A DNA stretch of 64,000 bases from Streptomyces sp. NBC_01351 (lineage in GTDB: Bacteria > Actinomycetota > Actinomycetes > Streptomycetales > Streptomycetaceae). The position numbers and the translations under genes are program-made. Every line of letters begins with the position of its first letter. Within the stretch, counting starts at the first letter, position 1. The DNA lies in the NCBI RefSeq assembly GCF_036237315.1, contig NZ_CP108356.1:2170001-2234000 (forward strand), given 5' to 3'. The notes below the pieces were generated by a model, which was not told the origin of the DNA, searched no databases, and saw only the letters and a list, made by a program, of their open reading frames with translations. Positions 1 to 8,670 of this stretch are shown here, one piece after another.

Positions 1-13
1 GGACACTGGGCAC

Positions 14-27
14 TGTGATCGATCACA
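14..27. promoter_or_regulatory. Perfect 14-bp palindrome, Crp-like
   Basis: The sequence TGTGATCGATCACA is its own reverse complement and contains the GTG-N6-CAC arrangement reported for Streptomyces Crp sites. It lies just downstream of the end of cutS, so its target gene would be outside the window. The call rests on the palindrome alone. Confidence 0.3.
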
Positions 28-87
28 CAGAATCAAGCGACTGCACAGGGCAAGCATTCAGCCAACAGCGAACACGGGGTCGGGATC

Positions 88-1332
88 TCACAAGGGAAGA
101 GTGACACGCATCACGAGGCCACCGCCCTCCCGGGGCACCGCCTGGATCCTCCCGCCGTGTGCGCGCGCCACGGAGCGCGCGATCGACAGGCCCAGTCCGA
201 CACCCTTGTCACTGCCCGTTCGCTCCGTACGCAGCCGTCTGAAGGGCTCGAAGAGGTTGTCCACCTCGTACGCGGGAACGACGGGACCCGTGTTCGATAC
301 CAGGAGCACCGCCTGGCCATGCACGGCCTCGGTCGTGACCTCCACCCAGCCGCCCTCCGGCACGTTGTACCGGACGGCGTTCTGCACCAGGTTGAGGGCG
401 ATCCGTTCCAGCAGCACGCCGTTGCCCTGGACGACGGCCGGCGCGCGCTCGCCCCGGATCTCCACGCCCTTCGCCTCGGCCTCGCCGCGCACCTGGTCGA
501 CGGCGCGCGAGGCGACCTCCGCCAGGTCCACGGGCTTGCGCTCGACGATCTGGTTCTCGCTGCGGGCCAGCAGCAGCAGGCCCTCGACCAGCTGCTCGCT
601 GCGCTCGTTCGTGGCGAGCAGGGTCTTCCCGAGCTGCTGGAGCTCGACCGGGGCCCCGGGATCGGAGAGGTGGACCTCCAGCAGGGTCCGGTTGATCGCG
701 AGCGGCGTCCGCAGCTCGTGCGAGGCGTTCGCCACGAACCTCTGCTGGGCCGTGAAGGCCCGCTCCAGCCGGTCGAGCATCTCGTCGAAGGTGTCCGCGA
801 GCTCCTTGAGCTCGTCGTCCGGGCCGTCCAGCTCGATCCGCCGGGTCAGATCGGAGCCGACCACCCGGCGGGCGGTGCGGGTGATCCTGCCGAGCGGCGA
901 GAGCACCCGGCCGGCCATCGCGTAGCCGAAGGCGAAGGCGATGATGCTCAGGCCGAGCAGGGCCATCAGCGACCGGCTCAGCAGATCGTCCAGGGAGTGC
1001 CGGCGCTGTTCGGCCATGCACTGGCTGATCGCCGCGTTGAACTGCGAGGCCGACTGGTTGATGGTGGCGACGCCGGGGCAGGTGGCGCTGGTGACCTGCG
1101 CGTTCCCGCCGACGAACTCGTACGGCATCGCGTTGCCCTCCCGCAGGGCCTGCGCCGCCAGGAGGTAGATGATCGACAGCAGCAGGATGCCCGCGATCAG
1201 GAACATCCCGCCGTACAGCAGCGTGAGGCGTATCCGGATGGTCGGCCTCAGCCACGGGAAGGGACCCTCGGGCTGACCGGGGTCCCAGGTCGGTTTCGGT
1301 GGCGCCGGAGGTGGCGCCGGAGTCGTCGCCAC
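88..1332 (-). CDS. cutS: Sensor histidine kinase CutS
   Basis: Membrane sensor kinase of the CutRS two-component system. With the GTG start 6 nt after the cutR stop it is 414 aa: TM1 about 37-60, an extracellular loop of about 60 aa, TM2 about 121-141, HAMP, then HisKA/HATPase. The phosphorylated His is about 205 in ANASHELRTP, followed by an N-box (NLVQNAVRYN) and a G-box (GVGLGLSIARS). The sensor loop has exactly two cysteines (about C85 and C105), a pair proposed in this family to sense extracytoplasmic redox or secretion stress. The gene lies directly after cutR, with which it forms an operon. The identification rests on the gene pair, its lengths, and the neighbouring IMPase and ferrochelatase. 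Confidence 0.9.
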   Translation of the reverse strand: MATTPAPPPAPPKPTWDPGQPEGPFPWLRPTIRIRLTLLYGGMFLIAGILLLSIIYLLAAQALREGNAMPYEFVGGNAQVTSATCPGVATINQSASQFNAAISQCMAEQRRHSLDDLLSRSLMALLGLSIIAFAFGYAMAGRVLSPLGRITRTARRVVGSDLTRRIELDGPDDELKELADTFDEMLDRLERAFTAQQRFVANASHELRTPLAINRTLLEVHLSDPGAPVELQQLGKTLLATNERSEQLVEGLLLLARSENQIVERKPVDLAEVASRAVDQVRGEAEAKGVEIRGERAPAVVQGNGVLLERIALNLVQNAVRYNVPEGGWVEVTTEAVHGQAVLLVSNTGPVVPAYEVDNLFEPFRRLRTERTGSDKGVGLGLSIARSVARAHGGRIQAVPREGGGLVMRVTLPL

Positions 1333-1337
1333 CCTCG

Positions 1338-1991
1338 TCAGATCCGGTACCCGGAGCCAGGCACGGTCACGATGACCGGCGGCTCCCCCAGCTTGCGCCG
1401 CAGGGTCATGACCGTCACCCGCACCACGTTCGTGAAGGGATCGGTGTTCTCGTCCCATGCCTTCTCCAGCAGCTGCTCGGCGGAAACGACGGTCCCTTCG
1501 CTGCGCATGAGGACCTCCAGCACCGCGAACTCCTTCGGCGCCAGCTGCACCTCCTTGCCCTCGCGGAACACCTCGCGGCGGTTCGGGTCCAGCTTGATCC
1601 CGGCCCTCTCCAGCACGGGCGGCAGCGCGACGGTGGTGCGCCGCCCCAGCGCCCGCACGCGGGCGGTGAGCTCGGTGAAGGCGAAGGGCTTGGGCAGGTA
1701 GTCGTCCGCCCCGAGCTCCAGCCCCTCCACCCGGTCGCTGACGTCTCCGGAGGCGGTCAGCATCAGCACGCGGGTGGGCATGCCGAGCTCGACGATCTTG
1801 CGGCAGACGTCGTCCCCGTGGACGAGCGGGAGGTCCCGGTCGAGCACGACCACGTCGTAGTCGTTCACCCCGACGCGTTCGAGGGCGGCGGCGCCGTCGT
1901 ACACGACGTCCACGGCCATGGCCTCCCGGCGCAGTCCGGTGGCCACCGCATCGGCGAGCAGCTGCTCGTCCTCGACGACGAGTACGCGCAC
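1338..1991 (-). CDS. cutR: Response regulator CutR (OmpR family)
   Basis: DNA-binding response regulator of 217 aa. It has an N-terminal receiver domain (VRVLVVEDE start; phospho-acceptor Asp about 51 in VVVLDRDLP) and a C-terminal OmpR-type winged helix ending TVPGSGYRI. The GTG start is chosen because GGAGGAAGG lies at proper spacing upstream and the receiver domain begins exactly there; upstream in-frame sequence is low-complexity. It is first in an operon with cutS. In S. coelicolor and S. lividans CutRS loss raises antibiotic production, so it is a global rather than pathway-specific regulator (known of the family, not seen here). Confidence 0.9.
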   Translation of the reverse strand: MRVLVVEDEQLLADAVATGLRREAMAVDVVYDGAAALERVGVNDYDVVVLDRDLPLVHGDDVCRKIVELGMPTRVLMLTASGDVSDRVEGLELGADDYLPKPFAFTELTARVRALGRRTTVALPPVLERAGIKLDPNRREVFREGKEVQLAPKEFAVLEVLMRSEGTVVSAEQLLEKAWDENTDPFTNVVRVTVMTLRRKLGEPPVIVTVPGSGYRI

Positions 1992-2238
1992 GTCGTTTCC
2001 TTCCTCCGAGCCCGTGAGGGCACACGTGTATTGCGTCGTCCATCCTGCCCGTTTCGCCGGTAAACCGGCTGTAAGGCGCCGCACGGAGGGGGCGCCCGGG
2101 GTGGAAGTGAGGATTGACTCGCCTGGTGAGGTTTCCGGGCCCGGAGGGCCGGGGAGGACGTCAGCACACCCCATCCACTCCCTGACGGCGGACAGCCACG
2201 TGCCGCCGCCGACCCACGAAGAGGGGGCGAACCCCATC

Positions 2239-2418
2239 ATGGACGCATTCACCGCGGGTCTCCTGCAGCGCATCAGGGCCACGCAGTCGGACCTCAGGCA
2301 GGCCCGCGAGACGGGCGACGACTTCCTCGCGGAAGTGGAACAGGCGGAGCTGGAAGACCTCCAGCGCCTCGCCGCGGAACACGGAGTCCCGGTCTCGGCC
2401 GCGGTCCCCGCCTCCTGA
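2239..2418 (+). CDS. Small conserved hypothetical protein (59 aa)
   Basis: Small, acidic, helix-rich protein (starts MDAFTAGLLQRIRATQSDL) with no cysteines or membrane segment. The start is set by the GAGGGGGCGAAC purine stretch 5' of ATG and by a change in composition at that point. It stands alone between divergent cutR and the convergent IMPase gene and is followed directly by a strong hairpin, so it is a monocistronic unit. A small protein at this place beside cutRS is common in Streptomyces. Function unknown. Confidence 0.7.
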   Translation: MDAFTAGLLQRIRATQSDLRQARETGDDFLAEVEQAELEDLQRLAAEHGVPVSAAVPAS

Positions 2419-2438
2419 CCTGCCGGTCCTGCACGCAT

Positions 2439-2473
2439 CGAACCCCGGCCGCCCTCACGGCGACCGGGGTTCG
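2439..2473 (+). terminator. Hairpin terminator after the small protein gene
   Basis: A 10-bp perfect inverted repeat (CGAACCCCGG / CCGGGGTTCG) with a 15-nt loop starts 20 nt after the stop codon. No clear T-run follows, as is usual in Streptomyces. Confidence 0.7.
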
Positions 2474-2498
2474 CGCATGTCCGGCCCCGCCGCTGCCA

Positions 2499-2605
2499 GG
2501 GGCTCCGCCCCCGGCCCCTCCCCCGGCTACCGCTGGGGGTACCCCCAGCGCCTCAAACGCCGGCGGGGCTGAATTTGGCTGATGCAGCCTGCCTGGCGGA
2601 GCCCC
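2499..2605. repeat. Nested inverted-repeat intergenic element
   Basis: GGGGCTCCGCC (2499-2509) is matched by its exact reverse complement at 2595-2605. Between them lies an 18-bp perfect palindrome (2532-2549, centred on GGGTACCC) and the block CTCCCCCGGCTACCGCTGGG (2518-2537), which recurs exactly at 50429-50448. It sits downstream of the leftward IMPase gene and may act as its terminator or be a dispersed intergenic repeat. Confidence 0.6.
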
Positions 2606-2625
2606 GGGAAGGCGGCCCGCAGGGG

Positions 2626-3429
2626 TCAGTCGTGCCAGGCCCCGGCCGCGTCCAGGAGCGGCTGCAGCGAGGCGAAGACGGCCGGTGTGGCGGCCAGGGC
2701 GAGCTCCCCCGAGGCGGCCTCCCCCGGCCGACCGCCCGTGAGGGCCCCGGCCTCGCGGGCGATGAGGTCACCCGCCGCCAGGTCCCACGGGTTCAGCCCC
2801 CGCTCGTAGTACCCGTCCAGCCGCCCGGCCGCCACGTCGCACAGGTCCAGCGCCGCCGACCCGCCCCGACGGATGTCGCGGACCAGCGGGATGATCCGTG
2901 CCGCGACCTCGGCCTGCCGGACCCGCCGCGTCTGGAGGTACCCGAAGCCGGTCCCGACCAGCGCCTGGTCCAGCGGCGCCGCCGCCCGGCACGCGAGCCG
3001 CGCCCCGCCCAGCCACGCCCCGCCGCCCAGCACCGCGTGATACGTCTCCCCGCGCATCGGCGCCGCCACGACGCCGACCACCGTCTCGCCCTCGTACTCG
3101 GCCGCGATGGACACGCCCCAGCTCGGCAGCCCGTAGAGGTAGTTGACCGTGCCGTCCAGCGGGTCGACGACCCACCGGATCCCGCTCGTGCCCCGGGAGT
3201 CCGCGCCCTCCTCGCCGAGCAGCCCGTCCTCGGGCCTCCGCTCCGCGAGGATCCCCGTGATCACCTTCTCCGCCGCGATGTCCATCTCGGTCACCACGTC
3301 GATCGGGCTGCTCTTGACCGCGGCCACCGCCAGATCGGCCGGCCGGCCGTCGCGCAGCAGCGCTCCGGCCTGCCGGGCGGCCTCCAGGCCCACGTCCAGC
3401 AGTTCGGCCTTCAGCTCTTCAGAGATCAC
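2626..3429 (-). CDS. Inositol monophosphatase family protein
   Basis: Mg-dependent sugar/inositol phosphatase of 267 aa. Seen: the metal-binding GEE (about 72-74), the signature DPLDGT (about 89-94), and the C-terminal GLNPWDLAAG block with the final metal-binding Asp. The GTG start has AGAGGAG at good spacing. It lies just downstream of the ferrochelatase gene on the same strand (23-nt gap) and is probably co-transcribed with it. Actual substrate (inositol-1-P, histidinol-P or other) cannot be told from sequence. Confidence 0.85.
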   Translation of the reverse strand: MISEELKAELLDVGLEAARQAGALLRDGRPADLAVAAVKSSPIDVVTEMDIAAEKVITGILAERRPEDGLLGEEGADSRGTSGIRWVVDPLDGTVNYLYGLPSWGVSIAAEYEGETVVGVVAAPMRGETYHAVLGGGAWLGGARLACRAAAPLDQALVGTGFGYLQTRRVRQAEVAARIIPLVRDIRRGGSAALDLCDVAAGRLDGYYERGLNPWDLAAGDLIAREAGALTGGRPGEAASGELALAATPAVFASLQPLLDAAGAWHD

Positions 3430-3452
3430 GGTCCGGCTACTCCTCTGCGTTC

Positions 3453-4610
3453 CTACGCGTACGGACTGTCCACGCCCGCGGCCGCCGGCCGGGGCCCTCG
3501 CGCCGGGCAGCAGCCCACGGCGCACAGATCATGGCTTGCTCCGAGCAGCCCGAGCGCGCACCGCTCGACGGGCTCGCCCCGTTCGGCCGCGGCCCGCTCC
3601 AGCACGAGTTCCCGTACCGCCGCCGCGAACCGCGGGTCGGCCCCGACCGTCGCCGACCGGGCGATCGGCAGGCCCAGCTCCGCGGCCTTGGCCGTCGCCT
3701 CCGTGTCGAGGTCGTACAGGACCTCCATGTGGTCCGAGACGAAGCCGATCGGCACCATGACCGCCGCCGGGGCGCCCGCCGCGTGCAGGGCCTCCAGGTG
3801 GTCGCAGATGTCCGGCTCCAGCCACGGGATGTGCGGGGCGCCGCTGCGCGACTGGTAGACGAGCTCCCAGGGCAGTTCGGTGCCCGTCTCGGCCCGGACC
3901 GCGTCCGCGATGACCTCGGCGACGTCCAGGTGCTGCTTGACGTAGGCCCCGCCCTCGCCGCCCCGCGTGTGCTCCTCGACCGGCCCGGAGGTGTCGGCCG
4001 CCGCGGTGGGGATGGAGTGCGTGGTGAAGACCAGGCGGGCGCCGGCCCGGACCTCGTCGGGCAGGGACTCCAGCGAGGCGAGCACCCCGTCGATCATGGG
4101 CTGCACGAAGCCGGGGTGGTTGAAGTAGTGCCGCAGCTTGTCCACCTTCGGCAGCTCGGCCACCCCCTCCTCGGCGAGCGCGGCGAGCGCGTCGGCGAGG
4201 TTCTCGCGGTACTGGCGGCAGCCCGAGTACGAGGCGTACGCGCTGGTCGCGAGGACGGCGATGCGGCGGCGCCCGTCGGCGGCCATCTCGCGCATCACGT
4301 CGTTCAGGTACGGGGCCCAGTTGCGGTTGCCCCAGTAGACCGGCAGGTCCAGCCCGTGCTGGGCGAAGTCCTTGCGCAGCGCGTCCAGCAGCTCGCGGTT
4401 CTGGCCGTTGATGGGGCTGACGCCGCCGAAGCCGAAGTAGTGCTGCCCGACCTCCTTGAGCCGCTCGCGCGGGATGCCCCGGCCGCGTGTGACGTTCTCC
4501 AGGAACGGCACGACGTCGTCGGGTCCCTCGGGGCCGCCGAAGGACAGCAGCAGGAGGGCGTCGTAGGGAGCGGCGGGCCCGCCGGCGGGCGGGAGGAGCT
4601 GGTCTGACAT
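3453..4610 (-). CDS. cpfC: Coproporphyrin/protoporphyrin ferrochelatase
   Basis: Inserts Fe2+ into the porphyrin; actinobacteria use the coproporphyrin-dependent haem route, so CpfC (formerly HemH) is the better name. 385 aa. Seen: [18 protein letters not shown] at the N-terminus, GFGGVSPIN, the substrate-site segment FTTHSIP, and [15 protein letters not shown] near the C-terminal half. The C-terminal tail carries a Cys cluster ([20 protein letters not shown]) that fits the [2Fe-2S] ligands typical of actinobacterial ferrochelatases. A candidate iron box lies 66 nt upstream of the ATG. IMPase follows in the same transcript. Confidence 0.9.
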   Translation of the reverse strand: MSDQLLPPAGGPAAPYDALLLLSFGGPEGPDDVVPFLENVTRGRGIPRERLKEVGQHYFGFGGVSPINGQNRELLDALRKDFAQHGLDLPVYWGNRNWAPYLNDVMREMAADGRRRIAVLATSAYASYSGCRQYRENLADALAALAEEGVAELPKVDKLRHYFNHPGFVQPMIDGVLASLESLPDEVRAGARLVFTTHSIPTAAADTSGPVEEHTRGGEGGAYVKQHLDVAEVIADAVRAETGTELPWELVYQSRSGAPHIPWLEPDICDHLEALHAAGAPAAVMVPIGFVSDHMEVLYDLDTEATAKAAELGLPIARSATVGADPRFAAAVRELVLERAAAERGEPVERCALGLLGASHDLCAVGCCPARGPRPAAAGVDSPYA

Positions 4611-4675
4611 GCGTCGAATCCTGCCACCCGGCGCACTCGGGCGGGAACCGGCCCGGCCGCGAGCCACCCCGCACC

Positions 4676-4694
4676 ACAGGTAAGGTGACCCTAA
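4676..4694. promoter_or_regulatory. Candidate DmdR1/DtxR-type iron box
   Basis: Read on the minus strand this is TTAGGGTCACCTTACCTGT, a 19-mer matching the DtxR-family palindrome (TTAGGTTAGSCTAACCTAA) at about 12 positions. It lies between the divergent ferrochelatase and MFS genes, a sensible place for iron control of haem synthesis. Confidence 0.4.
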
Positions 4695-4781
4695 GTTCCA
4701 GGATCCGGAACCCTCCCCATGCGGGCGCCCCGCCGGCGGTCGTAACCTGTATGGGCCAATGACGTCCCTTACGGAGGGCCC

Positions 4782-6047
4782 TTGCCCAGTCCCTACCGCG
4801 CGATCTTCGCGGCCCCCGGCACCAAAGGGTTCAGCGCCGCCGGCCTGATAGGCCGGCTGCCGATATCCATGGTCGGCGTCGGCATCCTGACGATGATCTC
4901 CGAGATGACCGGCCGCTACGCGATGGCCAGCGCCCTCACCGGCACCCTGGCGCTCGCCGCCGCGGTCATCGGCCCCCAGGTCTCCCGCCTGGTGGACCAG
5001 TACGGGCAGCGCCGCGTCCTGCGGCCGGCCACCGTGATCTCGGTGGCCGCCGTCGCCGGACTGCTGCTGGCCGCCGCGTACGGGCTCCCGGACTGGACGC
5101 TCTTCGTCTTCGCCGCGATCGCGGGTTGCGTGCCGAGCGTGGGCTCGATGATCCGCGCCCGCTGGACCGTGATCTACCAGGACTCCCCGCGCGAGCTGCA
5201 CACCGCGTACTCCTTCGAGTCCGTGGTGGACGAGGTCTGCTTCATCTTCGGCCCGATCATCGCCATCGGGCTGTCCACCACCTGGTTCCCGGAGGCCGGC
5301 CCGCTGATCGCCGCCATCTGCCTGATGGTCGGCGTCTGGTGGCTCACCGCGCAGCGCTCCACCGAGCCGGCGCCGCACCCGCGCGACGAACACGCGGAGC
5401 GCACCTCGGCCCTGCGCTCCCCCGGCCTGCAGGTGCTCACGGCCACCTTCGTGGCCACCGGCGCGATCTTCGGCTCCATCGACGTGTCCACACTGGCCTT
5501 CGCCGAGGAGCAGGGCCACAAGGCCGCAGCGAGTCTCATCCTGGCCATCTGGGCGCTGGGGTCCTGTATCGCCGGAATCGTCTTCGGTCTGCTGCACCTC
5601 AAGGGCCGGACCGAACGCCGGTGGGTACTGGGCATCTGTGCGATGGCCGTGAGTATGATCCCCCTCCTACTGGCCGGGAACTTGCCGTTTCTGGCCGTGG
5701 CGCTCTTCGTCTCGGGCCTCGCCATCGCTCCCACGATGATCACCACGATGGCCCTGATCGAGGCGCACGTACCACGCGCGATGCTGACCGAGGGCATGAC
5801 CTGGATCAGCACCGGCCTCGCGGTCGGCGTCGCCGTCGGCTCGTCCGTGACCGGTCTGGTCATCGACGCCGCCGGGGCTCGCAGCGGGTTCGTGGTCTCC
5901 ATCTCGGCGGGGCTCGCCGCGGCGGCGGTGGCGTTCGCGGGATACCGCCGGCTGACGAGGCCGGCGCAAGGGGAGGAGCGTTCTGGCGATGGCGGACACA
6001 CCGACGGCGCAGACAGCGGGGAAGAACGGGCCGACCACGTGGCGTAA
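4782..6047 (+). CDS. MFS transporter
   Basis: 421-aa inner-membrane protein with about 12 hydrophobic helices in two six-helix halves split by a charged loop at about 200-215. The TTG start is chosen for the GGAGGG six nt before it and the fit of the N-terminus ([20 protein letters not shown]) to the family. Its end overlaps the start of the flavin oxidase gene by 59 nt in another frame, so the two are translationally coupled. Substrate unknown; the gene is divergent from ferrochelatase. Confidence 0.85.
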   Translation: MPSPYRAIFAAPGTKGFSAAGLIGRLPISMVGVGILTMISEMTGRYAMASALTGTLALAAAVIGPQVSRLVDQYGQRRVLRPATVISVAAVAGLLLAAAYGLPDWTLFVFAAIAGCVPSVGSMIRARWTVIYQDSPRELHTAYSFESVVDEVCFIFGPIIAIGLSTTWFPEAGPLIAAICLMVGVWWLTAQRSTEPAPHPRDEHAERTSALRSPGLQVLTATFVATGAIFGSIDVSTLAFAEEQGHKAAASLILAIWALGSCIAGIVFGLLHLKGRTERRWVLGICAMAVSMIPLLLAGNLPFLAVALFVSGLAIAPTMITTMALIEAHVPRAMLTEGMTWISTGLAVGVAVGSSVTGLVIDAAGARSGFVVSISAGLAAAAVAFAGYRRLTRPAQGEERSGDGGHTDGADSGEERADHVA

Positions 6048-7326
6048 CTGGGCGGGGAACGTCACCGCCGCGCCCGCCCGCACCGTGGCTCCGGCCTCGG
6101 TCGAGGAGCTCCAGGAGACGGTCCGCAGGGCCGCGCAGGAGGGCTTGCGGGTGAAGGCGGTCGGCACCGGCCACTCCTTCACCGCGGCCGCCGCGACCGA
6201 CGGGGTGCTGGTACGGCCGCAGACGCTGGCCGGGATCCGGGAGATCGACCGGGCCGCGGGCACGGTGACGGTGGCGGCGGGCACGGTCCTCAAGGACCTG
6301 AACGTGGCCCTGGCCCGGGAGGGCCTCTCCCTGACCAACATGGGCGACATCATGGAGCAGACGGTCTCCGGCGCCACGAGCACGGGCACGCACGGCACCG
6401 GCCGCGACTCGGCCTCCATCGCCGCCCAGATCCGCGGCCTGGAGCTGGTCACCGCGGACGGCGAGCTGCTGGTGTGCTCCGAGAAGGAGAACCCGGAGGT
6501 CTTCGCGGCGGCCCGGCTCGGCATCGGGGCGCTCGGCATCGTCACCGCGATCACCTTCGCCGTGGAGCCGATCTTCTTCCTGACCGCCCGTGAGGAGCCC
6601 ATGGGCTTCGACCGGGTGACGGCCGAGTTCGACCAGCACGTCGCGGAGAACGAGCACTTCGAGTTCTACTGGTTCCCGCACACCGGCAACTGCAACACCA
6701 AGCGGAACAACCGCAGCCAGGGTCCCGCCGCCCCGCCCGGACCGGTCAGCGCCTGGATCGAGGACGAGCTGCTGTCCAACGGCCTCTTCCAGGCCGTCAA
6801 CTCGCTGGGCCGAGCCGTCCCGGCCACCATCCCCGCCATCGCCCGCGTCGCGAGCCGCGCCCTTTCGGCGCGCACTTACACGGACATCCCGTACAAGGTG
6901 TTCACCAGCCCGCGCCGGGTGCGTTTCGTGGAGATGGAGTACGCCCTCCCGCGCGATCAGGTCGTCGAGGCCCTGCACAAGCTGCGGTGGATGGTCGACC
7001 GCTCGGACCTGCGGATCAGCTTCCCGGTGGAGGTGCGGACGGCCCCGGCGGACGACATCACGCTGTCGACGGCCTCGGGGCGCGAGACGGCGTACATCGC
7101 GGTGCACATGTACAAGGGCACCCCGTACCAGGCCTACTTCACGGCGGCCGAGCGCATCTTCACCGCGCACGGCGGCCGTCCCCACTGGGGCAAGGTGCAC
7201 ACGCGGGACGCGGAGTACTTCGCGGCGGCCTACCCCCGGTTCGGCGAGTTCACCGCGCTGCGGGACCGCCTCGACCCGGACCGGGTGTTCGGCAACGACT
7301 ACCTGCGGCGCGTCTTGGGCAACTGA
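5989..7326 (+). CDS. FAD-linked oxidase, D-arabinono-1,4-lactone oxidase family
   Basis: 445-aa oxidoreductase of the VAO/PCMH flavoprotein type. An N-terminal FAD-binding domain (GTGHSFTAAA at about 60-69, where the family's covalent His lies; MGDIMEQTVSGATSTGTHGTG) is followed by the ALO substrate domain, and the HWGKVH motif near the C-terminus matches the family HWxK. Members oxidise aldonolactones or alditols at C1, giving H2O2. It overlaps the MFS gene, which may import the substrate or export the product (inference). Confidence 0.85.
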   Translation: MADTPTAQTAGKNGPTTWRNWAGNVTAAPARTVAPASVEELQETVRRAAQEGLRVKAVGTGHSFTAAAATDGVLVRPQTLAGIREIDRAAGTVTVAAGTVLKDLNVALAREGLSLTNMGDIMEQTVSGATSTGTHGTGRDSASIAAQIRGLELVTADGELLVCSEKENPEVFAAARLGIGALGIVTAITFAVEPIFFLTAREEPMGFDRVTAEFDQHVAENEHFEFYWFPHTGNCNTKRNNRSQGPAAPPGPVSAWIEDELLSNGLFQAVNSLGRAVPATIPAIARVASRALSARTYTDIPYKVFTSPRRVRFVEMEYALPRDQVVEALHKLRWMVDRSDLRISFPVEVRTAPADDITLSTASGRETAYIAVHMYKGTPYQAYFTAAERIFTAHGGRPHWGKVHTRDAEYFAAAYPRFGEFTALRDRLDPDRVFGNDYLRRVLGN

Positions 7327-7341
7327 GCCTGGGCGACTGAC

Positions 7342-8142
7342 CTAGGAGGCGCTCTGCTCGCCCGAAGGCGTCGGGGTGCCCGTGCCGGGGGTCGGGGTGG
7401 GCGTGGGTGTCGGCGTCGGGGTCTGCTTCGACGGCGAGGGGTCCGGAGCCGGGTCCCCCGAGCCCGAGGGGCTCGGGTCCGGGCTCGGGCTTCCGCCGCC
7501 TTGGGAGCGCGAGGGGCTCGGGGACGTCCCGGGTTCGGGGGTCTTCCCGCCCTTCTCGCCCCGCTCGCCCTTCTCCCCCGTGCCCGACTCGCTCCCGGAG
7601 GGGGCCGGTTCGTCGTGGCTCACCTTGCGGGTGCCGCCGGAGAAGATGGTGCCGCCGCCGCTGCTGACCGAGGTGTCGGAGATCGCCTCGTAGGTGCCGA
7701 GGGCGCCCAGCGAGATGACGAAGGCGGCGCCCGCGGCCACGGCCGTGCGCTTCCAGCCCCGTACCCGGGTGCCGTGCACGGTCGCCTCGCCGAACTCCTC
7801 GTCCGGGGGCGCGGCGGCACGGAGCGTCATCGTGCCGTCCGGAGCCCGTTCCCCGCCGGGCGCCGGCACCTCGCGGGTCCTGGGGCGGGCGCTCTCGCGC
7901 AGCTGGTCGCCGGTGCGCCGGAAGAGGTGCTGGATGACCGGTCCGCCGGCGGTGGCGACCACGCTGACGACGCCGGCGCCCAGGATCGTTCCGTAGACGC
8001 CCATCTTGGAGGCCAGCAGGGCCGCGGCGACCGTGGCGAGGGAGCTGCCGGCCACCTGAGCCGCACTCAGGTCGAGCTTCTTCTCCGCCTTCTTCTCCGC
8101 CGGTGTCTCCGGTTCGACGTCGTGCGTAGCCTTCTGACCCAT
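7342..8142 (-). CDS. Membrane protein with Pro/Ser/Thr-rich tail
   Basis: 266 aa. Hydrophobic segments lie at about 35-75 (a small-residue-rich pair) and 130-155. An acidic, Gly/Lys-rich stretch and a Pro-Ser-Thr tail with a (PT)n run follow. The second ATG (MGQKATHD) is preferred because AGGGG is 6 nt from it but abuts the first ATG. The tail is probably outside the cell and resembles wall-spanning linkers. No enzymatic motif is visible. A perfect 9+9-bp palindrome (8208-8227) lies about 65 nt upstream. Confidence 0.7.
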   Translation of the reverse strand: MGQKATHDVEPETPAEKKAEKKLDLSAAQVAGSSLATVAAALLASKMGVYGTILGAGVVSVVATAGGPVIQHLFRRTGDQLRESARPRTREVPAPGGERAPDGTMTLRAAAPPDEEFGEATVHGTRVRGWKRTAVAAGAAFVISLGALGTYEAISDTSVSSGGGTIFSGGTRKVSHDEPAPSGSESGTGEKGERGEKGGKTPEPGTSPSPSRSQGGGSPSPDPSPSGSGDPAPDPSPSKQTPTPTPTPTPTPGTGTPTPSGEQSAS

Positions 8143-8207
8143 CGCCATCCCCTGCGCGTCCTGCCCCTCGCGTGAACGAATCCCTCAGCACTTACTGACA
8201 GCCGAGC

Positions 8208-8227
8208 GAAACGGAAAGTTCCGTTTC
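8208..8227. promoter_or_regulatory. Perfect palindromic operator candidate
   Basis: GAAACGGAA-AG-TTCCGTTTC: 9-bp perfect arms with a 2-bp spacer, AT-richer than its surroundings, upstream of the leftward membrane-protein gene. Its shape fits a dimeric repressor site; the regulator is unknown. Confidence 0.45.
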
Positions 8228-8425
8228 TGCGGATTCTGTGAAGCAAGACACCCCGAATCGGACACGGGTGCAGGTGGGACCCGACAGAGGGCACGCCAAC
8301 TCCCGCCGTCCGGGAGAAGTTCGGCGGCGCGGCGGTCCACCCAGGTGGCCCGAATGGAGTACTGTGGCGAGCCCTGGGGCCGTCCTTCCTTACGGATGTC
8401 CGGACTCGGGAGAGGGGGCCGGCTG

Positions 8426-8491
8426 ATGGAAAACGGCACTCGAAGACCGGTGATGCCGCGGTATCGCACGGGCTCCTGCTGCGCACAGTAA
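8426..8491 (+). CDS. Possible 21-aa peptide
   Basis: An ATG follows a strong GAGAGGGGG ribosome binding site at 6-8 nt spacing and opens a 21-codon frame ending CCAQ before TAA. It lies 180 nt upstream of sepH. It could be a leader peptide or chance; only the good ribosome site supports it. Confidence 0.3.
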   Translation: MENGTRRPVMPRYRTGSCCAQ

Positions 8492-8670
8492 TCACTCGGT
8501 CACTGTGCGTGCCCAACAGGTAACCGTGCCATAACGGCGATCAAGGGCGCATGCCCGACACGCCGGTTTAACTCGGCAAGGTTGTGGCAGGCTGCACCCG
8601 GGCAGGCCACACTCGACTAGCGGAAGCAGCGACGCACGTGACGTCGGCAGGCACCACCCGGGAGGTCCCC

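Larger units (their letters stand above)
8143..8670. other. 528-bp divergent intergenic region
   Basis: Separates the leftward membrane-protein gene from sepH. It holds a palindrome at 8208-8227 and one plausible 21-codon reading frame at 8426-8491, both listed separately. I see no RNA gene or further structured element. Confidence 0.5.

Noticed and set aside
7380..7420. Short GT-rich tandem repeat
   Set aside because: It encodes the Pro-Thr run of the membrane protein's tail and is not an independent repeat.
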